Under the pieces are notes generated by a model. The model worked only from the letters and a program-made list of their open reading frames with translations, made no database searches and was not told where the DNA came from. From Agitococcus lubricus (GTDB lineage Bacteria; Pseudomonadota; Gammaproteobacteria; Pseudomonadales; Moraxellaceae): 64,000 nucleotides of DNA. The translations under genes were made by a program, and so were the position numbers. Location of the stretch: NCBI RefSeq assembly GCF_003051055.1, contig NZ_QAON01000002.1, forward strand, positions 222,869 through 286,868. Reading direction: 5' to 3'. Below, in pieces: positions 56,016 to 64,000 of this stretch (its first letter is position 1; the number at the start of each line of letters is the position of its first letter).

Positions 56016-57233
56016 TTAATGTGCCGCCCACTGTACTTTGCTTAAATCAATACCTTCTTTATACATATCCCATAAGGGCGATAAGTCACGCAGTTTATTG
56101 ACTGCGTTTTGAGCATGATTGATAACAAAATCAATGTCTTCTTCGGTGGTAAAACGGCCAATGGTAAAACGAATAGAACTGTGCGCCAACTCATCGGATA
56201 AGCCTAAAGCACGCAAGACATAAGATGGCTCTAAGCTGGCAGAAGTACACGCAGACCCCGAAGACACGGCAATATCTTTGAGTGCCATAATTAGAGATTC
56301 GCCTTCAACAAAGTTAAAGCTGACATTAATGTTGCCTGCAATACGCTGTTCAGCATCACCATTCAAAAATACTTGCTCTAAGGACGTTAAACCTGCCCAT
56401 AATTTATCGCGTAATACTTTTAGACGCGCTTGTTCGGCCATACCTTCTTCTTTGGCCAACCGAAATGCTTCACCCATCCCAACAATTTGGTGGGTGGCCA
56501 ACGTACCCGAACGGAAACCACGCTCATGGCCACCACCATGAATTTGCGCCTCTAAACGAATACGCGGTTTGCGACGCACATATAACGCACCAATCCCTTT
56601 TGGCCCATAGGTTTTATGCGCACAAAAGCTCATTAAGTCCACTTTCATGGTATCTAAATCAATCGCTACCTTACCCGTAGACTGGGCGGCATCGACGTGA
56701 AAAATAATACCTTTACTACGTGTTAATTCGCCAATCGCTGCGATATCGGTAATCGTGCCAATTTCATTATTGACATGCATGAGCGAGACTACAATCGTAT
56801 CAGGACGTAAAGCGGCCTCAACCATCTCGACCGTAATCAACCCTGTTTGTGGTTGTGGGTCTAAGTAAGTGACTTCAAAGCCTTCGCGCTCTAACTGACG
56901 ACAGGTATCCAACACTGCTTTGTGTTCAATTTTAGAGGTAAGAATATGCTTACCTTTGCCTTGGTAAAAATGCGCAGCCCCTTTAATAGCAAGGTTATTA
57001 GACTCCGTAGCACCTGATGTCCAAACTATTTCTCGTGGGTCCGCATGGACTAAATCGGCCACTTGTTGACGTGCTGTTTCAATAGCTTCTTCGGCTTGCC
57101 AACCATAACCGTGTGAACGTGAGGCGGGATTGCCAAAATTACCATCCATAGTGAGACATTCGACCATTTTAGCGGCAACGCGTGGGTCGACGGGGGTAGT
57201 TGCCGAATAATCAAGATATATTTGACGTTTCAT
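56016..57233 (-). CDS. iscS: Cysteine desulfurase IscS
   Basis: IscS takes sulfur from cysteine for Fe-S clusters and tRNA thiolation. The 405-residue PLP enzyme has the lysine in [18 protein letters not shown] and the active cysteine in [16 protein letters not shown] near residue 328. The N-terminus [14 protein letters not shown] is intact. It follows iscR after 33 bases. Confidence 0.98.
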   Translation of the reverse strand: MKRQIYLDYSATTPVDPRVAAKMVECLTMDGNFGNPASRSHGYGWQAEEAIETARQQVADLVHADPREIVWTSGATESNNLAIKGAAHFYQGKGKHILTSKIEHKAVLDTCRQLEREGFEVTYLDPQPQTGLITVEMVEAALRPDTIVVSLMHVNNEIGTITDIAAIGELTRSKGIIFHVDAAQSTGKVAIDLDTMKVDLMSFCAHKTYGPKGIGALYVRRKPRIRLEAQIHGGGHERGFRSGTLATHQIVGMGEAFRLAKEEGMAEQARLKVLRDKLWAGLTSLEQVFLNGDAEQRIAGNINVSFNFVEGESLIMALKDIAVSSGSACTSASLEPSYVLRALGLSDELAHSSIRFTIGRFTTEEDIDFVINHAQNAVNKLRDLSPLWDMYKEGIDLSKVQWAAH

Positions 57234-57266
57234 AAAAGTACTTTGATGACCTAGCTAATGCTGGGT

Positions 57267-57740
57267 TTACAGGGCAAATAACGATGACTCTTCACCTTGT
57301 CGTAAGGCTTTACTTTGTCGTAACGCCACCGCTTGCACTTCACGACGATTGACTAACTCTTCTAAGCTAATACCTGCTAAAAAAGAGTGAATTTGAGCAC
57401 TCAGGTCTGTCCACAATTCATGGGTTAGACACATCATACCCTGTTGACAATCCCCTTGTCCGCTACAACGTGTTGCATCGACCAGTTCATCTACCGCATC
57501 AATGATTTGTGCAATGAAAATTTCACCGCCATGACGCGCAAGCTGATAACCACCACCTGGCCCACGCACACTAGAGACCAAGCCACTTTTGCGTAGCTTG
57601 GCAAAGAGCTGTTCTAGATAGGAAATAGAAATCGATTGACGTTCGGAAATATCCGCTAAGCTCACTGGTTCAAGACGGGCATGAATCGCGAGGTCTAGCA
57701 TAGCCGTCACAGCGTAACGGCCTTTGGTAGTTAATCGCAT
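57267..57740 (-). CDS. iscR: Fe-S cluster regulator IscR
   Basis: IscR is an Rrf2-family repressor whose [2Fe-2S] form shuts off the isc operon. The 157-residue chain has the winged helix ([33 protein letters not shown]). The cluster ligands Cys92, Cys98, Cys104 and His107 are at the same numbers as in E. coli. A near-consensus type 1 IscR site overlaps its promoter, so autoregulation is expected. Confidence 0.98.
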   Translation of the reverse strand: MRLTTKGRYAVTAMLDLAIHARLEPVSLADISERQSISISYLEQLFAKLRKSGLVSSVRGPGGGYQLARHGGEIFIAQIIDAVDELVDATRCSGQGDCQQGMMCLTHELWTDLSAQIHSFLAGISLEELVNRREVQAVALRQSKALRQGEESSLFAL

Positions 57741-57776
57741 AATAAATACGCCCTCAATAACAGTCTACTTGCAGAT

Positions 57777-57806
57777 AGTATAGTTAATTCCGACTTTTTT
57801 AGTCAA
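57777..57806 (-). promoter_or_regulatory. Promoter of the isc operon
   Basis: On the minus strand TTGACT (complement of 57801-57806) and TATACT (complement of 57777-57782) are 18 bases apart, 37 bases before the iscR ATG. Confidence 0.75.
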
Positions 57807-57810
57807 GTAT
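57786..57810 (-). promoter_or_regulatory. Type 1 IscR binding site
   Basis: Read on the minus strand the 25-base site starts ATACTTGACT, has an A-rich centre, and continues AGTCGG. This follows the known type 1 consensus (ATA-S-YY-GACT ... AGTC-RR) closely at the length expected. It covers the -35 element. Confidence 0.8.
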
Positions 57811-57823
57811 AATACCCGATAAG

Positions 57824-58606
57824 TTATGACTCGGATTCTTGCATCACCGATAAGGATTCGGGTTTCAGCGCATCGGGCTTTTCATCGCAAAAATCTTTAT
57901 TCACTCGTTTTAATGCACCGCACATTTTGTCTAAACGCTTATCGGTGGCTTGCATGTGGTCTAGTAACACACGCAGCGCTTCCACGACGGGATCAGGCAA
58001 GTCTGGACTGGCCGCATAGGCTTGGAAGCCTATTTTTTGGGCAAAATCTAAACGTGCTTTTTCATCAGGGTGCGATTCGAATACGTGTTTGAGAATAATA
58101 CGAGCGGGGTTTCCTACTGCTGTCGCACCGGCTGGTAGTGCCTTAGTGACGACGGCATTGGAGCCTATTTTTGCACCTTGTCCAACCGTAAAAGGGCCTA
58201 ATACTTTTGCGCCTGCCCCAACAACTACGCCATCTTCTAGGGTAGGATGACGTTTGCCTTTTTGCCATGTCGTACCGCCGAGTGTGACACCATGATACAA
58301 GGTCACGTCATCGCCTATTTCTGCTGTCTCCCCAATGACCACACCCATACCGTGGTCAATAAAAAAACGCCGACCTATCTTGGCTGCAGGATGAATTTCG
58401 ATGCCTGTTAAAAAACGGCTAAAGGTAGACACTGCGCGTGCGGTGCCTTTATGTTCAGATTGCCATAAATGATGGGCAACCCGATGCATAGCGATGGCAT
58501 GAATACCGGGATAGTTAAGGACAATCTCTAAGGTGTTGCGTGCCGCAGGGTCACGAGCAAAAACAGACTGCACATCTTCTTGTAATTGTTTGAGTAATTT
58601 GAACAT
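57824..58606 (-). CDS. cysE: Serine O-acetyltransferase CysE
   Basis: CysE makes O-acetylserine, the precursor of cysteine. The 260-residue chain has an N-terminal helical domain and a left-handed beta-helix of hexapeptide repeats with [44 protein letters not shown], then a C-terminal tail. It sits directly upstream of iscR, as in Pseudomonadales, linking cysteine supply to Fe-S assembly. GAGG lies about nine bases before the ATG. Confidence 0.96.
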   Translation of the reverse strand: MFKLLKQLQEDVQSVFARDPAARNTLEIVLNYPGIHAIAMHRVAHHLWQSEHKGTARAVSTFSRFLTGIEIHPAAKIGRRFFIDHGMGVVIGETAEIGDDVTLYHGVTLGGTTWQKGKRHPTLEDGVVVGAGAKVLGPFTVGQGAKIGSNAVVTKALPAGATAVGNPARIILKHVFESHPDEKARLDFAQKIGFQAYAASPDLPDPVVEALRVLLDHMQATDKRLDKMCGALKRVNKDFCDEKPDALKPESLSVMQESES

Positions 58607-58835
58607 ACCGATATAACCTCGTTGTCACATTAACGATGCGTGAGCGCTTTATGTTAAGACCTTGGCGGTGGAGCTACGCTTTTCTAGCCCGCTCTGTTGA
58701 TGAGTCAATGACCACATCCCACACAACGGACTTGGCATTTACCGACTGAAGGCCATGCGGAGCAAAAAACTTAAACGCCACAACATCGTAATGTCTGGTG
58801 TAATTCGACGAGGTGATTAGCCTGCATCATCCAGT

Positions 58836-59609
58836 TTACTCTTTTTTAAGTTTCGTAATGTCGGCTGCCATTGCTTGCATCCGACTAAAAATACCCCGCC
58901 ATAAATTATACTCTAGTCTATCTAAACGCAAACGACTGAACATTCGGCGGACACGCGTTGGCATTTGACGTGGATTATTGGGGTCTAAAAAGCCAGATTC
59001 AATCAATGCCGCTTCAAAATGACTAAAAAACTGTTCCATTTCTTTGGCGGGTACTAACTCTTCATCCCACGGGGCATGGGCTAGAGGCATGGTACGCTCG
59101 GTAGGAGCTTGACCTTTTTCGGCCAGCAAATGCGCCATACGCACTTCGTAGGCAATCACTTGTACTGCCGCCGCGACATTTAAGACACCGTATTCGTTAT
59201 CACTCGGAATTTGCACATGATAATGACATTGATGTAACTCCTCGTTAGTCAAGCCACGGTCTTCGCGACCAAATACAATAGCAACTGGGTGCTTTTCGGA
59301 TTCTATACGGCTCAACTCACCTGCTTCACGTGCATCTAACATAGGCCAAGGAATGGTACGGCTACGCGCACTCGTGCCAATAACCAACGGGCAGTCAGCA
59401 ATCGCCTCCTCTAAAGTGGCGACTACTTTTGCCGTAGCCAACACATCTGACGCCCCCGATGCTAAGGCTGTTGCTTCACTACTGGGAAAAACTTTGGGAT
59501 CAACCAGCACTAATTGACGCAAACCCATCGTTTTTAGGGCGCGTGCAGCCGAACCAATATTGGCGGGTAAACTGGTATTGACCAGTACAATACGGATATT
59601 ACTAAACAT
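58836..59609 (-). CDS. trmJ: tRNA (cytidine/uridine-2'-O-)-methyltransferase TrmJ
   Basis: TrmJ methylates the ribose of residue 32 in several tRNAs. The 257-residue SPOUT protein has the N-terminal IRIVLVNTSLPANIGSAARALKTMGL and the knot motifs AIVFGREDRGLTNEEL and VLNVAAAVQVIAYE, and a C-terminal extension. It is divergent from suhB and upstream of cysE in the same direction, 229 bases away with no visible feature between. Confidence 0.96.
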   Translation of the reverse strand: MFSNIRIVLVNTSLPANIGSAARALKTMGLRQLVLVDPKVFPSSEATALASGASDVLATAKVVATLEEAIADCPLVIGTSARSRTIPWPMLDAREAGELSRIESEKHPVAIVFGREDRGLTNEELHQCHYHVQIPSDNEYGVLNVAAAVQVIAYEVRMAHLLAEKGQAPTERTMPLAHAPWDEELVPAKEMEQFFSHFEAALIESGFLDPNNPRQMPTRVRRMFSRLRLDRLEYNLWRGIFSRMQAMAADITKLKKE

Positions 59610-59668
59610 AATGAGGCAAATAGTCGAAAAAAAGATACGTCATGTTAGCAAAATAATTGATAACTCTC

Positions 59669-59677
59669 TGCTATAAT
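59669..59677 (+). promoter_or_regulatory. Extended -10 promoter of suhB
   Basis: TGCTATAAT is a perfect extended -10 (TG-N-TATAAT) about 70 bases before the suhB start, in the divergent region with trmJ. No strong -35 is needed for this class. Confidence 0.6.
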
Positions 59678-59745
59678 TTGCAGCCTAATGCCTTAAGGGC
59701 TGCCTTGCCACAGTCCTGTTATTGTTCTTTAAGAGTCCTACCCCC

Positions 59746-60567
59746 ATGCAACCGATGCTGACGATGGCCGTACGTGCCGCCAAACAAGCAGGCGAATTAA
59801 TAGCCAAAGCCGCTCAACAATTACAATTTGTTGATATTGAAGTCGAAGCCAAAGGCGTGAATGATTTTGTCACCCGTGTTGACCGTGATGCCGAACGCCT
59901 AATTCTAGAAAACTTACGCAAAGCCTATCCCACGCATAGTTTTCAGGCCGAAGAATGTGGTTTTATTGAAGGTACAGGGGTAGGCCAAGACTGGGTATGG
60001 ATTATCGACCCCTTAGACGGCACGACCAACTTTATTCACGGCTTACCACAATATGCCGTCAGTATTGCCGTACAACATAAAGGTCAAACTGAACACGCGG
60101 TTGTCTACAACCCCATCACAGAAGAATGCTTTAGTGCCAGTCGCGGTTATGGCACGACTCTCAATGGCCGTCGTTTGCGTGTGACACAACGTAAAGGCTT
60201 AGACGGTGCGTTAATTGGCACAGGTTTTCCTTTCCGTCCAGACCAACACAGCTATTTAGATGCTTACCTCAATGCCTTTAAGGCCGTTGCCTTACAAACG
60301 GCTGGTTTACGTCGTGCAGGGGCAGCGTCTTTAGATTTAGCCTTTGTCGCGGCGGGTCGTTTAGATGGCTTTTTTGAGCTGGGTTTGTCGCCGTGGGATA
60401 TGGCGGCAGGCGATTTATTAATCCGTGAAGCAGGCGGCATGGTATGTGATACCGCAGGCGGTCATAACTATTTGAAATCAGGCAATATTATTGCGGGCAA
60501 CATCAAGGTCATGAAAGCCTTAGTGACAACGGTTGCGCCACATTTACCTGAATATATGCGTCGTTAA
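59746..60567 (+). CDS. suhB: Inositol monophosphatase family protein SuhB
   Basis: SuhB dephosphorylates inositol 1-phosphate and, in E. coli, is a subunit of the rRNA antitermination complex. The 273-residue chain has the metal-binding WIIDPLDGTTNFIHG and SPWDMAAGDLLIREAGG motifs with FITRVD-like NDFVTRVDRDAE upstream. The ATG at 59746 (MQPMLTMAVRAAKQAG) matches the E. coli start; an upstream in-frame TTG at 59722 was rejected. It is followed by a 294-base gap with a partial TTCGAC-type repeat (60718-60728). Confidence 0.96.
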   Translation: MQPMLTMAVRAAKQAGELIAKAAQQLQFVDIEVEAKGVNDFVTRVDRDAERLILENLRKAYPTHSFQAEECGFIEGTGVGQDWVWIIDPLDGTTNFIHGLPQYAVSIAVQHKGQTEHAVVYNPITEECFSASRGYGTTLNGRRLRVTQRKGLDGALIGTGFPFRPDQHSYLDAYLNAFKAVALQTAGLRRAGAASLDLAFVAAGRLDGFFELGLSPWDMAAGDLLIREAGGMVCDTAGGHNYLKSGNIIAGNIKVMKALVTTVAPHLPEYMRR

Positions 60568-60861
60568 GCCCCTTCTTCTGTCTCTATTCGGATGAGTGCC
60601 TACTGCATTCATCCGCATATCTCTCCGTTCTCGCTCAATATTCAATCACCTCTCTCCCCATGTTATGATGCTGTTCAAAAAGAGGCATTTCGGGGATATT
60701 GTTATTGTTTTGAGTTGGACTACGCTCACCGCAGACCACAACATCCAACTTGATTCAGCCAAGTCACATTTATTCTGCGTGCAGGCAAAGATGTATGATT
60801 AAGGCAATCGTCTCTTTTAACGGTCTAGGGGCTGTCTCGCACACACCACAGCGGAGTTTTT

Positions 60862-62400
60862 ATGCTGGCTATGTTCGCCGATAAGCTACAACATGCCTTA
60901 AGCCAAACATGGCACAGTGAATATATTCAAGCACTGGCTTTTATTGGCATTTTATTGCTCATCCTCTTACGCTGTCGGCAAGAAGCACTCGCCATTGTTA
61001 AAAGTACGCTTGGCTTTTTATTTACCATCACCGTCTTAATCGTATTAAGTACACTGTGTTATTTAGCGGCGTTACATACCCCCAGTCGGGTATTGAATGA
61101 AATGGCGATGCTGTTAATGGGCGTGCTGACCTTGCGTATTACAGGTTTGACCTTATTTAGAGTATGGCTGCCCAAAATCGGTTTTATGCCTCCACGCATT
61201 TTAGAAGATATTTTATTGATATTGGCTTATATCGCATGGGGCATGGTGCGGCTGAGCTTGGCAGGCGTCAACCTGTCGGGTTTAGTCACCACGTCTGCGG
61301 TGATTACAGGCATTATTGCATTTTCGATGCAAGACACACTTGGCAATATTTTAGGAGGCTTGGCTCTACAACTGGATGACTCCATCAGTATCGGTAATTG
61401 GATTAAAGTAGATGACATCAGTGGTCAAGTCATTGAGGTGCATTGGCGACATACCGCTGTGCGTACACGTAACGGCGAAATTGTCGTCATTCCTAATAGT
61501 GTGTTAATGAAGGCAAAAGTCACCATCGTTGGCAGTAAGGACGTGAATCAATGGCGACGTTGGGTCTATTTTTCACTCAATATTGACATTCCACCTCAAC
61601 GCGTCATGGATAGCATCAATAAAGCACTCAGTGAAGCCGAACTGGATTTAGTCAGCAAAAACCCTGCTCCAAACTGTATTTTAATGAATTATAAGGATGG
61701 TTTATCCGTCTATGCGGTACGTTATTGGCTGACTAATCCTCAAATTGACGACCCAACCGATAGCATGATTCGTAGCCATATCTTTGCTGCGCTCAAACGT
61801 CAAGGTTATCAGCTCGCCTCACCTGCCCTCGATATTACCATGACCTCAGACACCCTAGAACGCGAACTGCGTTTACAAGATGCCGAGCTACAACAACGAC
61901 AACAAGCGCTACAACACATTGATTTATTTTCGAAATTATCTGCCGAAGAATGCCATCATTTAGCACAAACGCTGACCTATGCTCCCTTTGCTAAAGGCGA
62001 TTTAATTACCCGTCAGGGCGCGGTTGCCCATTGGTTGTATGTGCTCATCAGTGGTGAAGTCGATATTTGGTATGAAATTAATCGTGATGAACGCAAACAT
62101 TTAACCAGTTTGAGTGCAGGTCGTGTATTTGGCGAAATGGGTTTAATGACGGGTGAACCACGGCGAGCCACCGTGATTGCCAAAACGGACGTCGAATGTT
62201 ATAGAATTGATAAAACCAGTTTTGAGCATATTATTCGCTCCCGTCCTCAATTGGCCGATGAATTTGCCCGTATTTTGATGGAACGTAATCAGCAATTAGT
62301 GGCCGTTCAAGGACAAGTCACTTCCTCACATGCGCAACATCATGCCCGTTTATTGGATAATATTCGTCGATTTTTTCGTTTAAATACCGAAGAGCGTTAG
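60862..62400 (+). CDS. MscS-type channel with C-terminal cyclic-nucleotide-binding domain
   Basis: The 512-residue protein has about five hydrophobic spans in the first 158 residues. The MscS pore and beta domain follow (SAVITGIIAFSMQDTLGNILGGLALQLDDSISIGNWIKVDDISGQV). From about residue 355 a cyclic-nucleotide-binding domain appears (LITRQGAVAHWLYVLISGEVDIW and GRVFGEMGLMTGEPRRATV, with the phosphate-binding Glu and Arg). It may be a mechanosensitive or ligand-modulated ion channel of the inner membrane; the family includes bCNG-type channels. GGAG precedes the ATG. Confidence 0.9.
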   Translation: MLAMFADKLQHALSQTWHSEYIQALAFIGILLLILLRCRQEALAIVKSTLGFLFTITVLIVLSTLCYLAALHTPSRVLNEMAMLLMGVLTLRITGLTLFRVWLPKIGFMPPRILEDILLILAYIAWGMVRLSLAGVNLSGLVTTSAVITGIIAFSMQDTLGNILGGLALQLDDSISIGNWIKVDDISGQVIEVHWRHTAVRTRNGEIVVIPNSVLMKAKVTIVGSKDVNQWRRWVYFSLNIDIPPQRVMDSINKALSEAELDLVSKNPAPNCILMNYKDGLSVYAVRYWLTNPQIDDPTDSMIRSHIFAALKRQGYQLASPALDITMTSDTLERELRLQDAELQQRQQALQHIDLFSKLSAEECHHLAQTLTYAPFAKGDLITRQGAVAHWLYVLISGEVDIWYEINRDERKHLTSLSAGRVFGEMGLMTGEPRRATVIAKTDVECYRIDKTSFEHIIRSRPQLADEFARILMERNQQLVAVQGQVTSSHAQHHARLLDNIRRFFRLNTEER

Positions 62401-62463
62401 GCAAATGCTGTAAAAAGGTCTACACTGAATCGAAGATATGACAAACAACGTACGAGGTGTGTT

Positions 62464-62562
62464 ATGCAATTACTACGTGATTATGTTGCCGATTTAGAAC
62501 AGGCCGTCAGCCAGTATTTTATGATTTTGGCCGAAGGTGATACGCCAGAATCGTGGGGATAG
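62464..62562 (+). CDS. Small ORF of 32 codons after the channel gene
   Basis: A 32-codon frame starts at an ATG preceded by GAGGT five bases upstream. It encodes MQLLRDYVADLEQAVSQYF and then MILAEGDTPESWG. The first part forms a clear amphipathic helix, and the acidic sequence and binding site look like a real translated small protein. It lies 63 bases after the channel gene, so co-transcription is possible. I do not recognise a family. Confidence 0.5.
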   Translation: MQLLRDYVADLEQAVSQYFMILAEGDTPESWG

Positions 62563-62707
62563 CACTTATTAAGTAGCGCAGGTTAGACAACACTGTCTAT
62601 TCCCCCGTGTTTTTTATGTATTAGCTTTTTTTTGCTATTGACCACCTTATAAAAGTGCTGTTGTCACGCCAATTATTCACAGTTTTTACTCTCCTCGGAG
62701 TAATTTA

Positions 62708-62737
62708 GGGCGCGGTCGTTTTGCGCCCGTATTTTTT
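62708..62737 (+). terminator. Rho-independent terminator downstream of the small ORF
   Basis: GGGCGC and GCGCCC form a six-pair stem around a nine-base loop, followed by GTATTTTTT. It ends a plus-strand transcript that began upstream, about 145 bases after the small ORF stop. A smaller TACTC/GAGTA stem precedes it. Confidence 0.75.
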
Positions 62738-62822
62738 GATGGGCTATCACCATTTTTGAGTCATTCGCCCGCGAATCATTGGAATAAGCTACATCCCTCT
62801 TGGATTTCACATCTGGGCTATC

Positions 62823-63290
62823 ATGAGTATTCACAGTAGTTTTTGGTTAGCCACACTCATCACAGGACTATTGGTCTTTTTGACAGTCTCTATTCATTAC
62901 GAAATTCTACGACTGATTTCTGAATTAATACCCAAGCTAAAAATCCAAGCCAGATTACGGATTTTAGTCGTCATTTATGGCGCTTTTATAGCACATACCT
63001 TAGAAGTTTGGTTATTTGGTATTGCGTACTATGTGTTGGGTGCAGAGCTGGGATTTGGCACCTTTCACGGGATAAGTACGAATCATTTTTTTGATTTTAT
63101 TTACTTTTCGGTTGTCGTCTACACGTCTGTTGGTTTTGGCGATATTTATCCGTTGGGACACATGCGTTTAATTGCAGGCGTTGAGGCGCTAACAGGTTTA
63201 CTAATGATTGGCTGGTCTGCCTCTTTTACTTATTTGATGATGGAAAAATTATGGCTTGACCATCGCCAATCACACCACAAAAAATCATAG
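62823..63290 (+). CDS. Two-pore-helix potassium channel family protein
   Basis: The 155-residue protein has hydrophobic segments near 8-28, 45-70 and 115-135. A pore loop holds the selectivity filter TSVGFGDIYP (TVGYGD type with Phe instead of Tyr). It resembles Ion_trans_2 channels. No cytosolic RCK domain is attached. A TTCGAC-type hairpin follows the stop. Confidence 0.85.
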   Translation: MSIHSSFWLATLITGLLVFLTVSIHYEILRLISELIPKLKIQARLRILVVIYGAFIAHTLEVWLFGIAYYVLGAELGFGTFHGISTNHFFDFIYFSVVVYTSVGFGDIYPLGHMRLIAGVEALTGLLMIGWSASFTYLMMEKLWLDHRQSHHKKS

Positions 63291-63303
63291 TCGCTCGATT
63301 CGG

Positions 63304-63346
63304 CTTCGACTCTGCTCAGCCAACGCGCTCCCTGACGGAGTCGAAG
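63304..63346. repeat. TTCGAC...GCTCAG palindromic repeat
   Basis: CTTCGACTCTGCTCAG is followed after 12 bases by CTGACGGAGTCGAAG, its near-perfect inverse, giving a hairpin with about 14 pairs. It lies between the convergent channel and hemP genes. It is the most complete copy of the family in the window. Confidence 0.75.
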
Positions 63347-63364
63347 GGAGTCTTACACCACACG

Positions 63365-63526
63365 CTACTTGGTTAAAATTAATTTATTATTACTTGTAAT
63401 ACGCAAACGATACTCCTCCCCCTCGTGACGAATACGAATTTCTTTGGTTGCCACAAATAACGATTGTGTGTCTAGTGTTGGATAACGGTGTGTACTAATG
63501 CTTGGTTTTGAAACAGTGCTTTGCAT
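63365..63526 (-). CDS. hemP: Hemin uptake protein HemP
   Basis: The 53-residue protein ends in the HemP core EIRIRHEGEEYRLRITSNNKLILTK. HemP proteins aid expression of haem uptake genes. The ATG at 63526 has AGGAG six bases upstream; a GTG at 63550 was rejected. A Fur-box-like operator overlaps its promoter. No haem receptor gene follows, which is unusual. Confidence 0.9.
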   Translation of the reverse strand: MQSTVSKPSISTHRYPTLDTQSLFVATKEIRIRHEGEEYRLRITSNNKLILTK

Positions 63527-63556
63527 GGACGACTCCTGATTATGCTCCACACAATA

Positions 63557-63585
63557 ATGATAATAATTCTCATTAACAAATGCAA
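63557..63585 (-). promoter_or_regulatory. Fur-box-containing promoter of hemP
   Basis: On the minus strand TTGCAT (complement of 63580-63585) and TATCAT (complement of 63557-63562) are 17 bases apart. A Fur 7-1-7 site, TGATAATAATTCTCA at 63558-63572, has one mismatch to the palindrome TGATAAT-N-ATTATCA and overlaps the -10, so iron repression is expected. Confidence 0.75.
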
Positions 63586-63686
63586 GTAGTTCTAAAATTT
63601 ATTCTACTCTATGCTGATTTCTGGATAAGCCTACGGCTTTTTAGTTGCATGGGGACTGCTTATGAGGTCAAACGCATTGTTGGTAT

Positions 63687-63914
63687 CTAATAATGAAAAT
63701 GCGCTATTTGTTGCCCATCTTCATCATATAACTCTGCTAGAAAATGCACAGGCAAATCTTGCAAAAACCTCAATAACTCCGACCAATATCTCTCTTGCAA
63801 CAAGCCATGTAGACTGATGGGCTGTTCCGCGTCTAAAACCAATTGGGCATAAGCCCCTCTGAGCTCAAACTCTGTAAGCCCTAAATGACGCACTTGCCAA
63901 CTGATCCTAGCCAA
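63687..63914 (-). pseudogene. Hypothetical protein, possibly 5'-truncated by an insertion
   Basis: The frame encodes 75 residues (ISWQVRHLGLTEFELRGAYAQ, ending EDGQQIAHFHY), with good codon use but no recognised family. It opens at a TTG directly after an in-frame TAG, with no ATG inside the first half and no well-placed binding site. A possible IS end begins just beyond (near 63919). The sequence may therefore be the 3' part of a gene cut by that insertion; a genuine small gene with a TTG start is the alternative. Confidence 0.45.
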
Positions 63915-63972
63915 CTAAATGGACAATTATTCCCTCTAAAGCTAATTTAAGAATTATGTTTGGAGAGAAGAA

Positions 63973-64000
63973 ATGGCAAAACGTTTTAGCCCTGAATTTA
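63973..64000 (+). CDS. Start of a possible IS transposase orfA, cut by the window end
   Basis: An ATG preceded by GGAGAG opens MAKRFSPEF before the window ends. MAKRxSPEFKxxAV is a common opening of IS3/IS911-type orfA proteins. Only nine codons are visible, so the call is tentative. The IS left end would lie at about 63919 (TGGACAATTATTCCCTC). Confidence 0.4.

Noticed and set aside
60596..60802. 68-codon frame after suhB
   Set aside because: It runs through a decayed TTCGAC-type repeat and lacks a binding site.

Overview
The window looks like a chromosomal segment of a gammaproteobacterium, most likely in or near the Pseudomonadales (Moraxellaceae-like). The main reason is gene order: suhB is divergent from trmJ-cysE-iscRSUA-hscBA-fdx-iscX-ndk-rlmN-pilW-rodZ-ispG, followed by hisS-yfgM-bamB-der. 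This is the usual Pseudomonadales arrangement. The family content (YfaZ porin, arabinose-binding-type AraC regulator, VolA/Pla-type lipase, DUF4124 protein) fits too. The placement is inference from recalled family knowledge; no 16S gene, tRNA, rRNA or CRISPR array was seen.

Layout, left to right. At 1-1.6 kb, a cut-off divergent gene (possibly transketolase) and metK. At 1.6-6.3 kb, a minus-strand operon runs from a YfiR-type periplasmic protein through a CHASE8-like hybrid histidine kinase to a TonB-dependent receptor. At 6.8-12.6 kb come a YfaZ protein, an AraC regulator, nhaA with a NIF3-C-terminal-like protein, a DUF389 membrane protein and an aldose epimerase. At 12.6-16 kb is an accessory patch with REP-like palindromes, a HipA-family gene (yjjJ/hipH type), and a two-gene operon of an unknown secreted protein and a divergent cysteine-rich YidD-like protein. 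At 16-28 kb come purL, mltF, an unknown lipoprotein, tadA, and guaB-guaA. At 28-32.7 kb are a lipoprotein lipase, a DUF4124 protein, an M23 peptidase and a phosphopantetheinyl transferase. At 32.7-38.1 kb a second receptor / periplasmic-binding-protein / hybrid-kinase locus mirrors the first. At 38.2-51.5 kb is der-bamB-yfgM-hisS, then phoD and a sulfurtransferase inserted before ispG-rodZ-pilW-rlmN-ndk. At 51.7-57.8 kb is the complete isc Fe-S operon with a near-consensus IscR site at its promoter. At 57.8-64 kb are cysE, trmJ, suhB, an MscS channel with a cyclic-nucleotide domain, a K+ channel, a Fur-box-controlled hemP, and what may be the start of an insertion sequence whose insertion may have truncated a neighbouring gene.

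The two receptor/periplasmic/kinase loci are the most system-like features. Each encodes an outer-membrane barrel, a periplasmic protein and an inner-membrane hybrid kinase in the same transcriptional direction, which suggests envelope sensing feeding a phosphorelay. No Hpt protein or DNA-binding response regulator partner is encoded in the window. The isc cluster works as one Fe-S assembly pathway: IscS supplies sulfur, IscU is the scaffold, HscA/HscB and Fdx support assembly and release, and IscR regulates. CysE upstream supplies cysteine precursor. The intergenic gaps are rich in palindromes: TTCGAC...GCTCAG repeats, C/G-rich palindromes inside the gua and isc operons, and a 185-base multi-stem element downstream of guaA.
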